Of a DNA stretch of 64,000 nt, positions 24,501 through 28,526 are shown piece by piece. How positions within the stretch are numbered: position 1 is the first letter of the stretch; every line of letters begins with the position of its first letter. The notes under the pieces are model-generated. The model was not told the DNA's origin and made no database searches. It saw only the letters and a list, made by a program, of their open reading frames with translations. The position numbers and the translations under genes are program-made. The DNA comes from Henricia sp. BOLD:AAB3569. Lineage: Eukaryota; Echinodermata; Asteroidea; Spinulosida; Echinasteridae. The stretch covers positions 806,001-870,000 of the forward strand of contig JBBELK010000482.1 in NCBI GenBank assembly GCA_037783545.1. Direction: 5' to 3'.

Positions 24501-27500
24501 GGGCCTGGGGCCCGCTTAAGGGCCCTGGGAAAGTTTATGACTTTACAAGCTTTCTGGTGCATTTTAGAGCTATCCTGGGGTCCTGAACTTGAAGGGCTTG
24601 TTATGAATTCTTTAACTCAGTTTAAGATTGTTTTTGTGCAGATGAATTTTTTTGTTTAAAAAAAAAATCTTTAACAATCTTTTTATTTTTTCAACTTGTT
24701 TGTATACAAGGCAATTAGGGCCGAGTCGGTCTGGGGCCGAGTTTGTACACAATGTAATGGGGGCCGAGTCAGTCTGGGTACGAGTTTGTACACAAGGCAA
24801 TTGGGGCCGAGTCAGTCTGGGGCCGAGTTTGTACACAAGGCAATGGGGGCCGAGTTGGTCTGGGGCCGAGTTTGTACACATGGCAATGGGGGCCGAGTTG
24901 GTCTGGGGCCGAGTTTGTACACATGGCAATGGGGGCCGAGTTGGTCTGGCGCCGAGTTTGTACACATGGCAATGGGGGCCGAGTTGGTCTGGGGCCGAGT
25001 TTGGGGCCGAGCCAGTCTGGGGCCGCAGTCGGATACCAGATGTGTGTATGGCTATGCACGTATATTGCACACCACCTCCGAATACTTCCTGCACCATGTG
25101 TACGTACGTGCAGGGAATTTCACGTGCAGGGAATTTCCCCTTCAGAGTAAGAGGCCAACCCGTGTTGTAAAACGCATGCTGATTGGCTGATAAAAATAAT
25201 ATGACCCGTTGCTGGTAAATTCTGGCCAATGACGTTAAGTTAACAAAAGGTGATCGGCATGTGTTGGACTGGTTACCGCCCTACTAAAGTCGGCAATATT
25301 TAGGTCTGGAAACCAGACTAGGCACGTTCCGGCGCCCGTGGACAAGCACCGGGGGATCGGACCGGGCCAGCCGTACCGTATCGAGAGCTGTTTTTGGTCG
25401 GCCGTGCGAATCAGAATGAAGTATTTTTTTGCCATGAATTCTCTGTGGTTCTTTTTCCACGAGAGAGAATTTATGTCTGGTAATTTTATTGTATTTTTTA
25501 GCAGCACCATGCGTGATATTTTTGATTTTTTGTTGTGCGTATCGGGAGCTGAATTTTTTGATCGGCAATTTTTCCTGCGTATCGGGTCGGAATTTCAGCG
25601 TATCGGGCCGATACGCACGTTTGTACGTGGGGAGAACCCTGCTTATGGTTTTTCTCTCGTCTCAAGTTTGGTAGTTTCATTTCAATGCCGATTGGACACC
25701 ATTCCAAAAAAATTGCGTTTGTTATTTTGCACCGTTGTGCTCCCATGGAACAGAGAGAAGGGTTCGCAGGGAAAAATCTGATGGAGTATACCACTGTGTC
25801 AAATGAAACAATTTCTCTAATGTTTTCTCTCAGAAGCCACGTCTAATCAGGAATTTATCATCCGGTAATTCCAGCATTTTGTATGGCATCTCATCATAGA
25901 GAAACAATAGCCTTATAACTTAGCTGGTTGAGCATCTGTCTGGCGAGTCAGAGGTCTACGATTCGAATCCTGACAACTTTTACCGATCACAGTTTAAAGG
26001 GTCTGTGACATGCTAAACAACTTTGTGCCTAAGATTTGCTTCATAATGACGGATTACTTGTTCAGCAAGACATACTATTGTTCGTTTGGATGTAAAATCA
26101 ATAAAATTTAGCCTTTTTCAACTTTGAAGTTTTCATTGCAATAAATCACAGACAGAGGGCGCTATTTTGAGTGCATCACATAAGGAAGACAGAAGGGAAA
26201 AGTTAAGAAAAAACATAAGACTTCAAGTTGGACTTGTGGCAAATTGCTGCAGTTTCTACCCCGTTTTGTCATGGCTTACAGCAGGCAACATGTAAAACAA
26301 ACTCAAACAGCCATGGATTACAAAAGTTTCAGGAAAATTTAGAAAAAAGTGGAATCTTTTGTGCACAGTTGAATGTGATTTTCCTGTGTTTGCCTCTTGT
26401 GACATCGTGACCTTGGTCATGAATATGCATATTCGCATTAGCATAAAAACTAAAAACCTTTGTTTTAACCCCCAAAGCAAGCTCCAAATAGGATTTTTAT
26501 GACTTTAACTGAGTAGAGTGGTTTTAAAGCATAGATTTCATTGATAAAAATCCTAAATAAGGGGCCCTTTAAAGGGTTTTCCCAAGCCTTTTAATATGCG
26601 ATTAGAAAAACTTGGTGAATCCGCCAAATCCATAGTTTATCCAACGTCAACTTACGGTCATTCATTCCACCAGGGAAAGCCATGACTTTCTTTCCTAACG
26701 GTTCGTCTCCTGACAAATCCTCGAGTGGTCGCTTTAGACCCAGCGCCACTGCCTGGTCGCCTGCTGCGTTACCAGGGATTGACGAGCCTCCAATCTTCGC
26801 TGCAATCTGAAAAGAAAACAACAAAACTACATGTACTCCGTTTGAAGATATTCGCCTGATCGAGGGATATAATGTCACCCGATCGAGGCACGTCACCCAA
26901 TTAAGGGAGTTGCCTGATCGAAGAACTTTGGGGAAAAAATACCATACACCCTTGCCAGTTGAGACTCCATGTAGTAAGTCTATGGAGCATAACATAACAT
27001 TTCTAAGTGTTTTCAAAGGAAAACTTGAAATTTTCTCACTGCTAAATTCATGTTTCCTCACCAATTTACACTTTCCAGGGTGTTATCACGTCATATATTA
27101 TGAAGAATTAGTGGCGAGGGTGTATGGTATTTATACCGGATATTGCTTGATCAAGGGACATTGCCCGATTGAGGGACTTTGCTTGAATAAGGGACATCAT
27201 CAGATCAGGATGGCCCTAGATTGAGGGATGCTGCCCAATTAGAGGACACTTGATCGAGGGACGTCACTCAATGGAGGGACGTCACTTAATTGAGGGATGC
27301 TGCCCAATCAAGCTCCGATTCAAAGTCGAGGGGACAATGCCTGTTCAAGAGATGTTACTTGAACCGGGGTGTTGCTCGATTGCGAATCGCTTGATTGAGG
27401 GATTAAGCTTACGAGGGACATCATTCGATCAAGGGACAGTCCTGAAATGCTGAATTTCATTTGCCCATGAAAATGATAAAGTCAAACTAAAAGAGCTCTT

Positions 27501-27904
27501 TATAAAGTTTATTTTCCTGTAATAATGCAGATTAAACTAAACGAAAAGTTTCACAGGCTTCAGCCCTATTTCGATTGGTTTTTCATTGTTTATTCGTCAT
27601 GTCGAAAATACACGGTCTATCAATAAAGGTCCACACAAAGATTCCCACACAAATTGCCACAAGCTACACAGCGTGCCACGAGGGCGCCCGCTACGTCACC
27701 GCATGCACGCTGCATGCGGCACTGGTCGTGGTCTTTTGTCACGACATCTGGAAAAAAAAGCAGTCACTTTCCGACACAAAATTTACCCTCTTTAGACCAA
27801 CAAATTTTACCAACCTGCTTGGCTCTCTGTACTGCGTCAGCAAAAGCTGATTTTCCGTCGTTGGATATAGCTGCTGGCGGTGCGACGGCCTGAAAATCGG
27901 TCAT
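3490..27904 (-). CDS. FUBP1: Far upstream element-binding protein (FUBP1/KHSRP/FUBP3 family), complete, 19 coding exons
   Basis: Encodes a nuclear KH-domain regulator that binds single-stranded DNA and AU/U-rich RNA (family knowledge: MYC FUSE control, splicing, mRNA decay). Coding exons join in frame to 694 aa; human FUBP1 has 644 and KHSRP 711. Order: N-terminal helix ADAVQRAKQ-IAAKIGG (about 22-37); KH1 about 103-166 (GRGG loop); KH2 about 175-244 (GKKG); poly-Gly linker 245-306; KH3 307-373 (GKKG); RG-rich linker 374-423; KH4 424-489 (GRGG); Gly-rich linker; C-terminal repeats SHEAAWQAYYQQQ, VDYTNQWAEYYKQQ and PDYSAAWAEYFKKQ, matching the FUBP1 Tyr motifs; end ATGYPQ. All four GXXG loops are intact. 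The ATG at 27904 is chosen because the in-frame codon at 27949 is GTG. It looks like the single invertebrate co-orthologue of FUBP1/3/KHSRP, so the symbol is approximate. Confidence 0.95.
3612..3764 (+). repeat. tRNA-like SINE head
   Basis: Contains an A-box-like CTCAGTGGTCAAGACG and a B-box GGGTTCGAGTCCC, followed by unrelated sequence. It lacks a foldable anticodon arm, so it is a SINE or pseudogene rather than a working tRNA. Confidence 0.55.
3765..4200. mobile_element. TIR element of about 435 bp in FUBP intron 18
   Basis: Left end AATGCATAGTTCCGA is matched by TCGGAACTATGCATT at 4185-4199. No transposase frame inside, so a non-autonomous DNA element. Confidence 0.5.
4250..4395. repeat. 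Nested inverted repeat, about 145 bp
   Basis: GCACGGCGGCCATGACAGGG (4267 on) pairs with a CCCTGTCATGGCCGCCGGTGC stretch ending near 4391. Outer and inner AACAATAGAGCC/GGCTCTATTGTT arms also pair. A related AATAGAGCC/GGCTCTATT pair lies at 11668-11727. Confidence 0.6.
4627..4793 (-). CDS. FUBP1: FUBP exon 18 (third Tyr-motif repeat)
   Basis: 167 nt, acceptor TTTCAG, donor GTATTT; phase 1 in, phase 0 out. Encodes SGQPDYSAAWAEYFKKQQF, near-identical to GGQPDYSAAWAEYYRQQAA in human FUBP1. Reading through the donor would add about 20 unrelated residues before a stop. Confidence 0.94.
5225..5420. repeat. Dispersed intronic repeat, copy A
   Basis: About 195 bp, directly similar to 7445-7640 (shared CACTTCCTACAAAT, GCGCATCGGCTGCG and TTTAATACGCAGTAG, then CCTACGAAGATGGCATCT). 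The flanking open frame at 5014-5286 looks incidental. Confidence 0.65.
5457..5528 (-). CDS. FUBP1: FUBP exon 17 (second Tyr-motif repeat)
   Basis: 72 nt, acceptor TATTAG, donor GTACAT; phase 1 in and out. Encodes AAAGQVDYTNQWAEYYKQQ, close to APAGQVDYTKAWEEYYKKM of human FUBP1. Confidence 0.94.
5690..5825. repeat. Dispersed repeat shared with 39495-39625
   Basis: Both copies contain TACTCACAATAAGT, GAGGGTATGC and TTTGTATATGATTAGACAAT, then ACACCTTGTCACAG. Non-coding, family unknown. Confidence 0.6.
5974..6396. mobile_element. 423-bp foldback element, copy 1
   Basis: Two arms of about 190 bp face each other, starting GTCTTTCC and ending GGAAAGAC-like. Each arm carries ATATGGTCTGTGTTGCCAAA-type and TTATCTCTTCAGAACAAC-type blocks. 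The same family occurs as a full palindrome at 14740-15170 and as a single arm at 54498-54720. Confidence 0.8.
6568..6742 (-). CDS. FUBP1: FUBP exon 16 (first Tyr-motif repeat)
   Basis: 175 nt, acceptor TCGGCAG, donor GTAAGG; phase 0 in, phase 1 out. Encodes PGQDPGKSHEAAWQAYYQQQ, the counterpart of DPNSAAWAAYYAHYYQQQ in FUBP1, then a Gln/Pro/Ala-rich region. Open frames on the opposite strand are shadows. Confidence 0.93.
7445..7640. repeat. Dispersed intronic repeat, copy B
   Basis: Direct-oriented partner of 5225-5420, in FUBP intron 15. Confidence 0.65.
7905..8033. mobile_element. 130-bp GC-rich palindromic MITE, copy 2
   Basis: Arms GTACAGGCTCGTCGGCAATG and CATTGCTGACGAGCCTGTCC flank a GGAGCTAC-type tip. 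Member of the five-copy family. Confidence 0.85.
8353..8386 (-). pseudogene. Decayed partial copy of FUBP exon 15
   Basis: Plus-strand GGTCTGGCTAGCCTTGGGGA followed by TGCCCCCAT differs from the 3' end of exon 15 (8997-9030) at only a few bases. On the coding strand it would read WGHPQG then TAG, so it cannot replace the exon. It shares the orientation of the real exon, with the 8428-8938 element between them. Confidence 0.75.
8428..8938. mobile_element. Non-autonomous DNA transposon with 7-bp target duplication
   Basis: Left end TAGGGGCGTTCGAGACGCTT and right end, inverted, TTAGGGGCGTTCGAGATGCT form TIRs that extend into ACACCGGGT. GTGACTA flanks both sides (8421-8427, 8939-8945). No transposase frame. 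Superfamily uncertain; the duplication length is near hAT. Confidence 0.75.
8992..9121 (-). CDS. FUBP1: FUBP exon 15 (Gly/Asn-rich linker)
   Basis: 130 nt, acceptor TTACAG, donor GTAAGG; phase 2 in, phase 0 out. Encodes GGPNPSYNPNGGGSGWGNNF, a Gly run and WGHPQGQPDQQQ. A decayed partial copy of its 3' end lies at 8353-8386. Confidence 0.88.
9330..9811. mobile_element. 480-bp inverted-repeat element in FUBP intron 14
   Basis: Left arm TTTTAATCTTGAATAACCTC faces GTTATTCAAGATTAAAAGC at 9783-9801. The arms also share an ATTTAATGGTC-type block and CAGAATTTGCCACTTTC/GAAAGTGGCGAATTCTG. Unique centre of about 200 bp. Confidence 0.7.
9863..10313. mobile_element. 450-bp TIR element in FUBP intron 14
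   Basis: TIRs ATATGGGTAATTCCCAAAAT and, at the right end, ATTTTTGGAATTACCCATAT, continuing into AGGGGTCCAAAA/TTTTGGACCCCT. Centre is non-coding. Confidence 0.75.
10356..10408 (-). CDS. FUBP1: FUBP exon 14 (Gly-rich linker)
   Basis: 53 nt, acceptor GCACAG, donor GTGAGT; phase 0 in, phase 2 out. Encodes QGPMGRGPGGGGGGYNQ, low complexity. Support comes from splice sites and phase. Confidence 0.85.
10500..10950. repeat. Long direct repeat in FUBP introns, copy 1
   Basis: About 450 bp, nearly identical to 16072-16530, beginning AGAGCTCTGTG and containing GATGCACATGTGCAACCAGG and GTAGCCTGGTCTACTATCAA. The two copies lie in different introns of the same gene, in the same orientation. Confidence 0.85.
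10955..11133. repeat. Dispersed repeat, inverted partner at 36700-36955
   Basis: Contains GTCTCACGAGACGAAGACTA, GGTCATCATGTTTATAT and GTAAATCTGTGAACATTTCT. The same blocks appear in reverse order and strand just after SCYL3. Confidence 0.7.
11134..11270. mobile_element. 130-bp GC-rich palindromic MITE, copy 3
   Basis: AAAGGAACAGGCCCGTCAGC opposite GCTGACGAGCCTGTGCCTTT. Its right end lies about 45 bp from the donor side of FUBP exon 13. Confidence 0.85.
11315..11466 (-). CDS. FUBP1: FUBP exon 13 (KH4)
   Basis: 152 nt, acceptor ATTTAG; donor GTAAGC after ...LDKLS. Encodes GANIQAITAQSGARVEM, then KIFTIQGT and the last helix (human: KLFTIRGTPQQIDYARQLI). An A|GTGTAA donor 3 nt upstream would break frame. 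Confidence 0.93.
11467..12703. other. FUBP intron 12: small inverted repeats only
   Basis: Holds an AATAGAGCC/GGCTCTATT hairpin near 11668-11727 and a loose inverted repeat at about 12425-12620 that includes AGCGCCCTCT (12469-12478). Otherwise nothing recognised. Confidence 0.5.
12704..12899 (-). CDS. FUBP1: FUBP exon 12 (RG-rich linker and start of KH4)
   Basis: 196 nt, acceptor CCGCAG, donor GTGAGA; phase 0 in, phase 1 out. Encodes MRGRGRGRGGG, a likely arginine-methylation and RNA-contact stretch, then ELPVAPNRCGLIIGRG of KH4. Confidence 0.94.
12900..13642. other. FUBP intron 11: nothing recognised
   Basis: Unique-looking sequence with no repeat family or gene that I can support. Open frames antisense to exon 11 are shadows. 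Confidence 0.5.
13643..13843 (-). CDS. FUBP1: FUBP exon 11 (complete KH3)
   Basis: 201 nt, acceptor GTCCAG, donor GTGAGT; phase 0. A whole KH domain in one exon: FTVPRQTVGIIIGKKGDMI, then RVQFQEDDGSDERVCIISGP and the final helix. GKKG loop intact. Confidence 0.95.
14303..14441. mobile_element. 130-bp GC-rich palindromic MITE, copy 4
   Basis: AAAGGCACAGGCTCGTCAGC opposite GCTGACGAGCATGTGCCTTT, in FUBP intron 10. Confidence 0.85.
14740..15170. mobile_element. 431-bp foldback element, copy 2
   Basis: Full palindrome of the 5974-6396 family: GTCTTTCCACTGTAAAGGGG at the left faces a CCGTGGAAAGAC end. The inner tip carries GTAACCGGGACGG and CCGTCCCGGTTAC. It ends about 50 bp from FUBP exon 10. 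Confidence 0.85.
15220..15405 (-). CDS. FUBP1: FUBP exon 10 (poly-Gly and collagen-like linker)
   Basis: 186 nt, acceptor TTTCAG, donor GTACCT; phase 0. Encodes KQQPEYQD, about ten Gly, a PPRGPPGPPGY segment, about nineteen Gly, then an Ala-rich tail. It replaces the short charged KH2-KH3 linker of vertebrate FUBP1. The frame is fixed by both neighbours; the two antisense open frames over the same repeat are shadows. Confidence 0.88.
15752..15893 (-). repeat. Thr-tRNA-like SINE, minus strand
   Basis: Reversed B-box GGATTCGAACCC and D-arm CCAGCTTAGCTATAA, with the SINE body ATCACCATTGAAAT at the left. Forms an inverted pair with 15944-16017. Confidence 0.75.
15944..16017 (+). repeat. Thr-tRNA-like sequence (best-preserved copy)
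   Basis: GCCTTAT and ATAAGGC form a perfect 7-bp acceptor stem; D-arm AGCTCAGCTGGTAGAGC, loop CTGGTGA (anticodon GGT, Thr) and T-arm TCGGGTTCGAATCCCGA are present. One extra base in the 3' anticodon stem, plus the many relatives here, argue for a SINE head rather than a functional tRNA gene. Confidence 0.65.
16072..16530. repeat. Long direct repeat in FUBP introns, copy 2
   Basis: Partner of 10500-10950. It ends about 135 bp from exon 9. Confidence 0.85.
16666..16698 (-). CDS. FUBP1: FUBP exon 9 (33-nt microexon, last KH2 helix)
   Basis: 33 nt, RAKELINELME, phase 0, acceptor CTTGCAG, donor GTATGT. Matches AKEMVLELIRD of human KH2. Confidence 0.9.
16795..17690 (+). repeat. Leu/Ser-tRNA-like SINE interrupted by a MITE
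   Basis: Head CACCATCCGAGCGGTGCAGC with B-box GTGGGTTCGATTGCC, body CTTGGGCAAGGCACTTTGCC, then CCCCAGGGAGCTGAGAAGG. It resumes after the 17043-17607 insertion as CTGAGCCCAATGACCAGGGG. The reverse-oriented copy at 51547-51840 is uninterrupted at the same place. Confidence 0.8.
17043..17607. mobile_element. 565-bp Harbinger-like MITE with TTA target duplication
   Basis: TIR AGCCCGCCGCACACGTGAGG begins at 17043; its exact inverse ends at 17607. TTA flanks both sides (17040-17042, 17608-17610), the PIF/Harbinger signature. Arms of about 215 bp are nearly identical; the right arm has a 30-bp internal expansion. No transposase frame. Confidence 0.85.
17748..17999 (+). repeat. Thr-tRNA-like SINE followed by a second SINE tail
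   Basis: Body CAGAAGCCACGTCTAATCAG and CATCCGGTAATTCCAGCATT, then tRNA-like CTGGTTGAGCATCTGCC. It runs directly into a second ACTGAGCCCAATGACCAGGG tail like that of the adjacent SINE. Confidence 0.75.
18123..18221 (-). CDS. FUBP1: FUBP exon 8 (KH2)
   Basis: 99 nt, acceptor TTTGCAG, donor GTAAGT; phase 0. Encodes EQSGARMMMIQDSTQNTG then EKPLKITGD, nearly the human KH2 sequence (KMVMIQDGPQNTGADKPLRITGD). Confidence 0.94.
18379..18481. repeat. 103-bp palindromic element
   Basis: GGGGCCGATTTCACGAAGCG opposite CACTTTGTGAAATCG. A half copy starts near 14545 (AATTTCGCAAAGCGCTACGA). Confidence 0.6.
18673..18802 (-). CDS. FUBP1: FUBP exon 7 (KH1-KH2 junction)
   Basis: 130 nt, acceptor TTTTTAG, donor GTAAGA; phase 2 in, phase 0 out. 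Encodes RARQHLDSIV, a linker, then ILIKANKVGLIIGKKGETI of KH2 with its GKKG loop. Confidence 0.94.
18900..19135 (-). repeat. Leu/Ser-tRNA-like SINE, minus strand
   Basis: Contains CTCTGGGATCTTTTAAGTGC, CCTTGCTCAAGGGCACAGGT and a reversed B-box. Inverse of the body of the SINE at 61665-62025. Confidence 0.65.
19650..20000 (+). repeat. Long Thr-tRNA-like SINE copy
   Basis: Starts with a CCCGATAAGGCC tRNA tail, then TTTCATTTCAATGCCGATTG, GAAAAATCTGATGGAGTATA, the GCCACGTCTAATCAGG body and a second tRNA-like end. Same structure as 25645-25977 and 44698-45075. Confidence 0.75.
20197..20260 (-). CDS. FUBP1: FUBP exon 6 (end of KH1)
   Basis: 64 nt, acceptor CTTGCAG, donor GTAAGT; phase 1 in, phase 2 out. 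Encodes NDIDNPEVRTCTLTGAPDAI, the variable loop and last beta strand of KH1 (RSCMLTGTPESV in human FUBP1). Confidence 0.92.
20340..20480. mobile_element. 130-bp GC-rich palindromic MITE, copy 5
   Basis: AAGGCATAGGCTCGTCAGCG opposite ATTGCTGACGAGTCTGTGCC, with a CGCGCGCGCGCG expansion in the right arm. It ends about 80 bp beyond the acceptor side of FUBP exon 6. Confidence 0.85.
20815..21435 (+). repeat. SINE split by a palindromic MITE
   Basis: Left part GTCAGGCTGCTGGGGCTGCA, right part GTAAAGCGCTATGAGTATCC. The insert (20912-21352) has TIRs GCCCAATTTCATAGAGCTGT and ACAGCTCTATGAAATTGGGC. A continuous copy of this SINE lies at 40975-41215. Inside the insert, AAACTCGACATTGGTAAGCA is tandemly repeated (about 21112 and 21158). 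Confidence 0.75.
21487..21558 (-). CDS. FUBP1: FUBP exon 5 (KH1 GXXG loop)
   Basis: 72 nt, acceptor CCTATAG, donor GTAAGT; phase 1 in and out. Encodes IIGRGGETISKIQDETGC plus KLQVAP, the core of KH1 with an intact GRGG loop. Confidence 0.93.
22320..22487 (+). repeat. Thr-tRNA-like SINE copy
   Basis: AAGCCACGTCTAATCAGGAA body plus GGTTCGAATCCTGACAAC tail, in FUBP intron 4. Confidence 0.75.
22658..22710 (-). CDS. FUBP1: FUBP exon 4 (start of KH1)
   Basis: 53 nt, acceptor CTTGCAG, donor GTGAGT. Encodes VTESYQVPSSLVGL, equivalent to the VMTEEYKVPDGMVGF lead-in to KH1 of FUBP1. Phase 2 in, phase 1 out. Confidence 0.9.
22959..23566. mobile_element. 608-bp inverted-repeat element in FUBP intron 3
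   Basis: Left end AACCTTATCGACGTTCTCCA faces AGAACATCTATAAGGTT. Arms of about 230 bp match through GCCAGCGAAGTG, CCTATGAGGCGGAGGCCAAC and GACAAACATGTCC. The central region is GC-richer. Confidence 0.8.
23904..23943 (-). CDS. FUBP1: FUBP exon 3 (40-nt Met/Gly linker)
   Basis: 40 nt, acceptor GTTACAG, donor GTAAGT; phase 1 in, phase 2 out. Encodes a MGGMFAMKPGMPG linker ahead of KH1. It is poorly conserved, but splice sites and phase are exact and it is needed to keep frame between exons 2 and 4. Confidence 0.85.
24210..24441 (+). repeat. Dispersed repeat ending in a tRNA-like segment
   Basis: TCAAATCTGCACTTAC, ACCAGATAAATTTTGGAGGA, then CGGGTTTGAATCCCGATAAG. A homologous segment lies at 44560-44755, and a 5' part near 41890-41990. 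Confidence 0.7.
24701..25026. repeat. 43-bp minisatellite, about seven units
   Basis: Unit GGGGCCGAGTTTGTACACAT followed by GGCAATGGGGGCCGAGTTGG and TCT. Internal units are almost identical. Open frames across it on both strands are low-complexity artefacts. Confidence 0.9.
25645..25977 (+). repeat. Long Thr-tRNA-like SINE copy
   Basis: TCTCGTCTCAAGTTTGGTAG head region, GGAGTATACCACTGTGTCAA, the GCCACGTCTAATCAGG body and CGATTCGAATCCTGACAAC end. Confidence 0.75.
26656..26806 (-). CDS. FUBP1: FUBP exon 2 (nuclear-localisation region)
   Basis: 151 nt between TTTTCAG and GTAAGT; phase 0 in, phase 1 out. Begins IAAKIGG, completing the N-terminal helix, and carries LKRPLED...LGKKV, the counterpart of the QKRPLED...AKKV basic nuclear-localisation stretch in FUBP1. 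Confidence 0.92.
26840..27060 (-). repeat. Dispersed repeat, inverse of 22090-22280
   Basis: Shares CCGATCGAGGCACGTCACCC-type and GGGAAAAAATACCATACACC blocks with the inverse of 22090-22280. Family unknown. Confidence 0.55.
27118..27440. repeat. Degenerate 15-16 bp repeat array
   Basis: Repeated variants of GATTGAGGGAC and GATCAAGGGACATC about every 15 bp. The related unit also appears in the flanking repeat at 26840-27060. Confidence 0.6.
27815..27904 (-). CDS. FUBP1: FUBP exon 1 (residues 1-30)
   Basis: 90 nt, from ATG at 27902-27904 to the donor GTTGGT after ...QRAKQ; phase 0. Encodes the conserved N-terminal amphipathic helix (FADAVQRAKQ), the segment that binds FIR/PUF60 in human FUBP1. 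The donor GTTGGT is weak, but no better one keeps frame with exon 2. Confidence 0.9.
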
Positions 27905-28352
27905 GTTTGTCCTTAGCTCAAGGTGCAAAATGGCCTCTTGTCGGCTCACAAATTCAGAAAAGACTGATTCGACTGTAGTACTATTCCACTGCGCATATCA
28001 CATGCACACAACGCACGCGTGTTATGCAAATTTTTGACGACGCTTCTTACGTCATTAATAGACTGGCAAAATGTCGTTGCTAAAACCGAACAAAATGCAT
28101 TTTTTCTATCAACAGAGGGCGCTATGCAGAATTAATGGGCCTTTTTTATGGTCTTGTACCCAAACCCCTTCCTTGAGTTTTTGCAGCAAAATTTAATACT
28201 GGAATCATACTACTGTATCTAATCGTACGATAATGGGCGGCATGATGAGTAAACATCCTGCATCCTGCAGACGTGTTCATATGTTCATATTTTATAAATT
28301 AAATTAAATAATACACAAACTTACTGCAACAGGTGTTTGATAGTCTAGGGGA
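27905..28352. promoter_or_regulatory. Shared FUBP/SCYL3 divergent promoter region
   Basis: 448 bp between the two start codons. It contains an octamer ATGCAAAT (28024-28031), a CRE/ATF-like TTACGTCA (28047-28054) and AGAGGGCGCT (28114-28123), which resembles the CTCF core. No TATA box is obvious. TSS positions cannot be read from sequence. Confidence 0.6.
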
Positions 28353-28526
28353 ATGGGGGCAGAAAGTAGCGTCTTACAGGGCTGCAAATTGGAAGACCCG
28401 CTTGAAACTCCGACCCAAAGCGAGTGGAAACTCCACCCGGCAAAGCGGAAAGACGGCTCGCGAGTTTCGGTGTTTGTGCATAAGAAATCTGAACAGGAGG
28501 ACAGACGTCTTGAAAATGCAGCAAAA
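28353..28526 (+). CDS. SCYL3: SCYL3 exon 1 (residues 1-58)
   Basis: 174 nt from ATG to donor GTAAGA, phase 0 out. Encodes the MGAESS myristoylation signal and [10 protein letters not shown], matching FASVFVYKR of human SCYL3, where a true kinase would have its VAIK lysine. GCAACAG just upstream could be the acceptor of a 5'-UTR intron. Confidence 0.92.

Noticed and set aside
24612-25229. 205-aa minus-strand and 164/172-aa plus-strand open frames
   Set aside because: All are translations of the 43-bp minisatellite in different frames; several frames on both strands are open at once, as expected for a stop-free repeat.
27904-27949. Longer FUBP N-terminus starting at 27949
   Set aside because: The upstream in-frame codon is GTG, not ATG; the first ATG is at 27904 and gives the family-like start.
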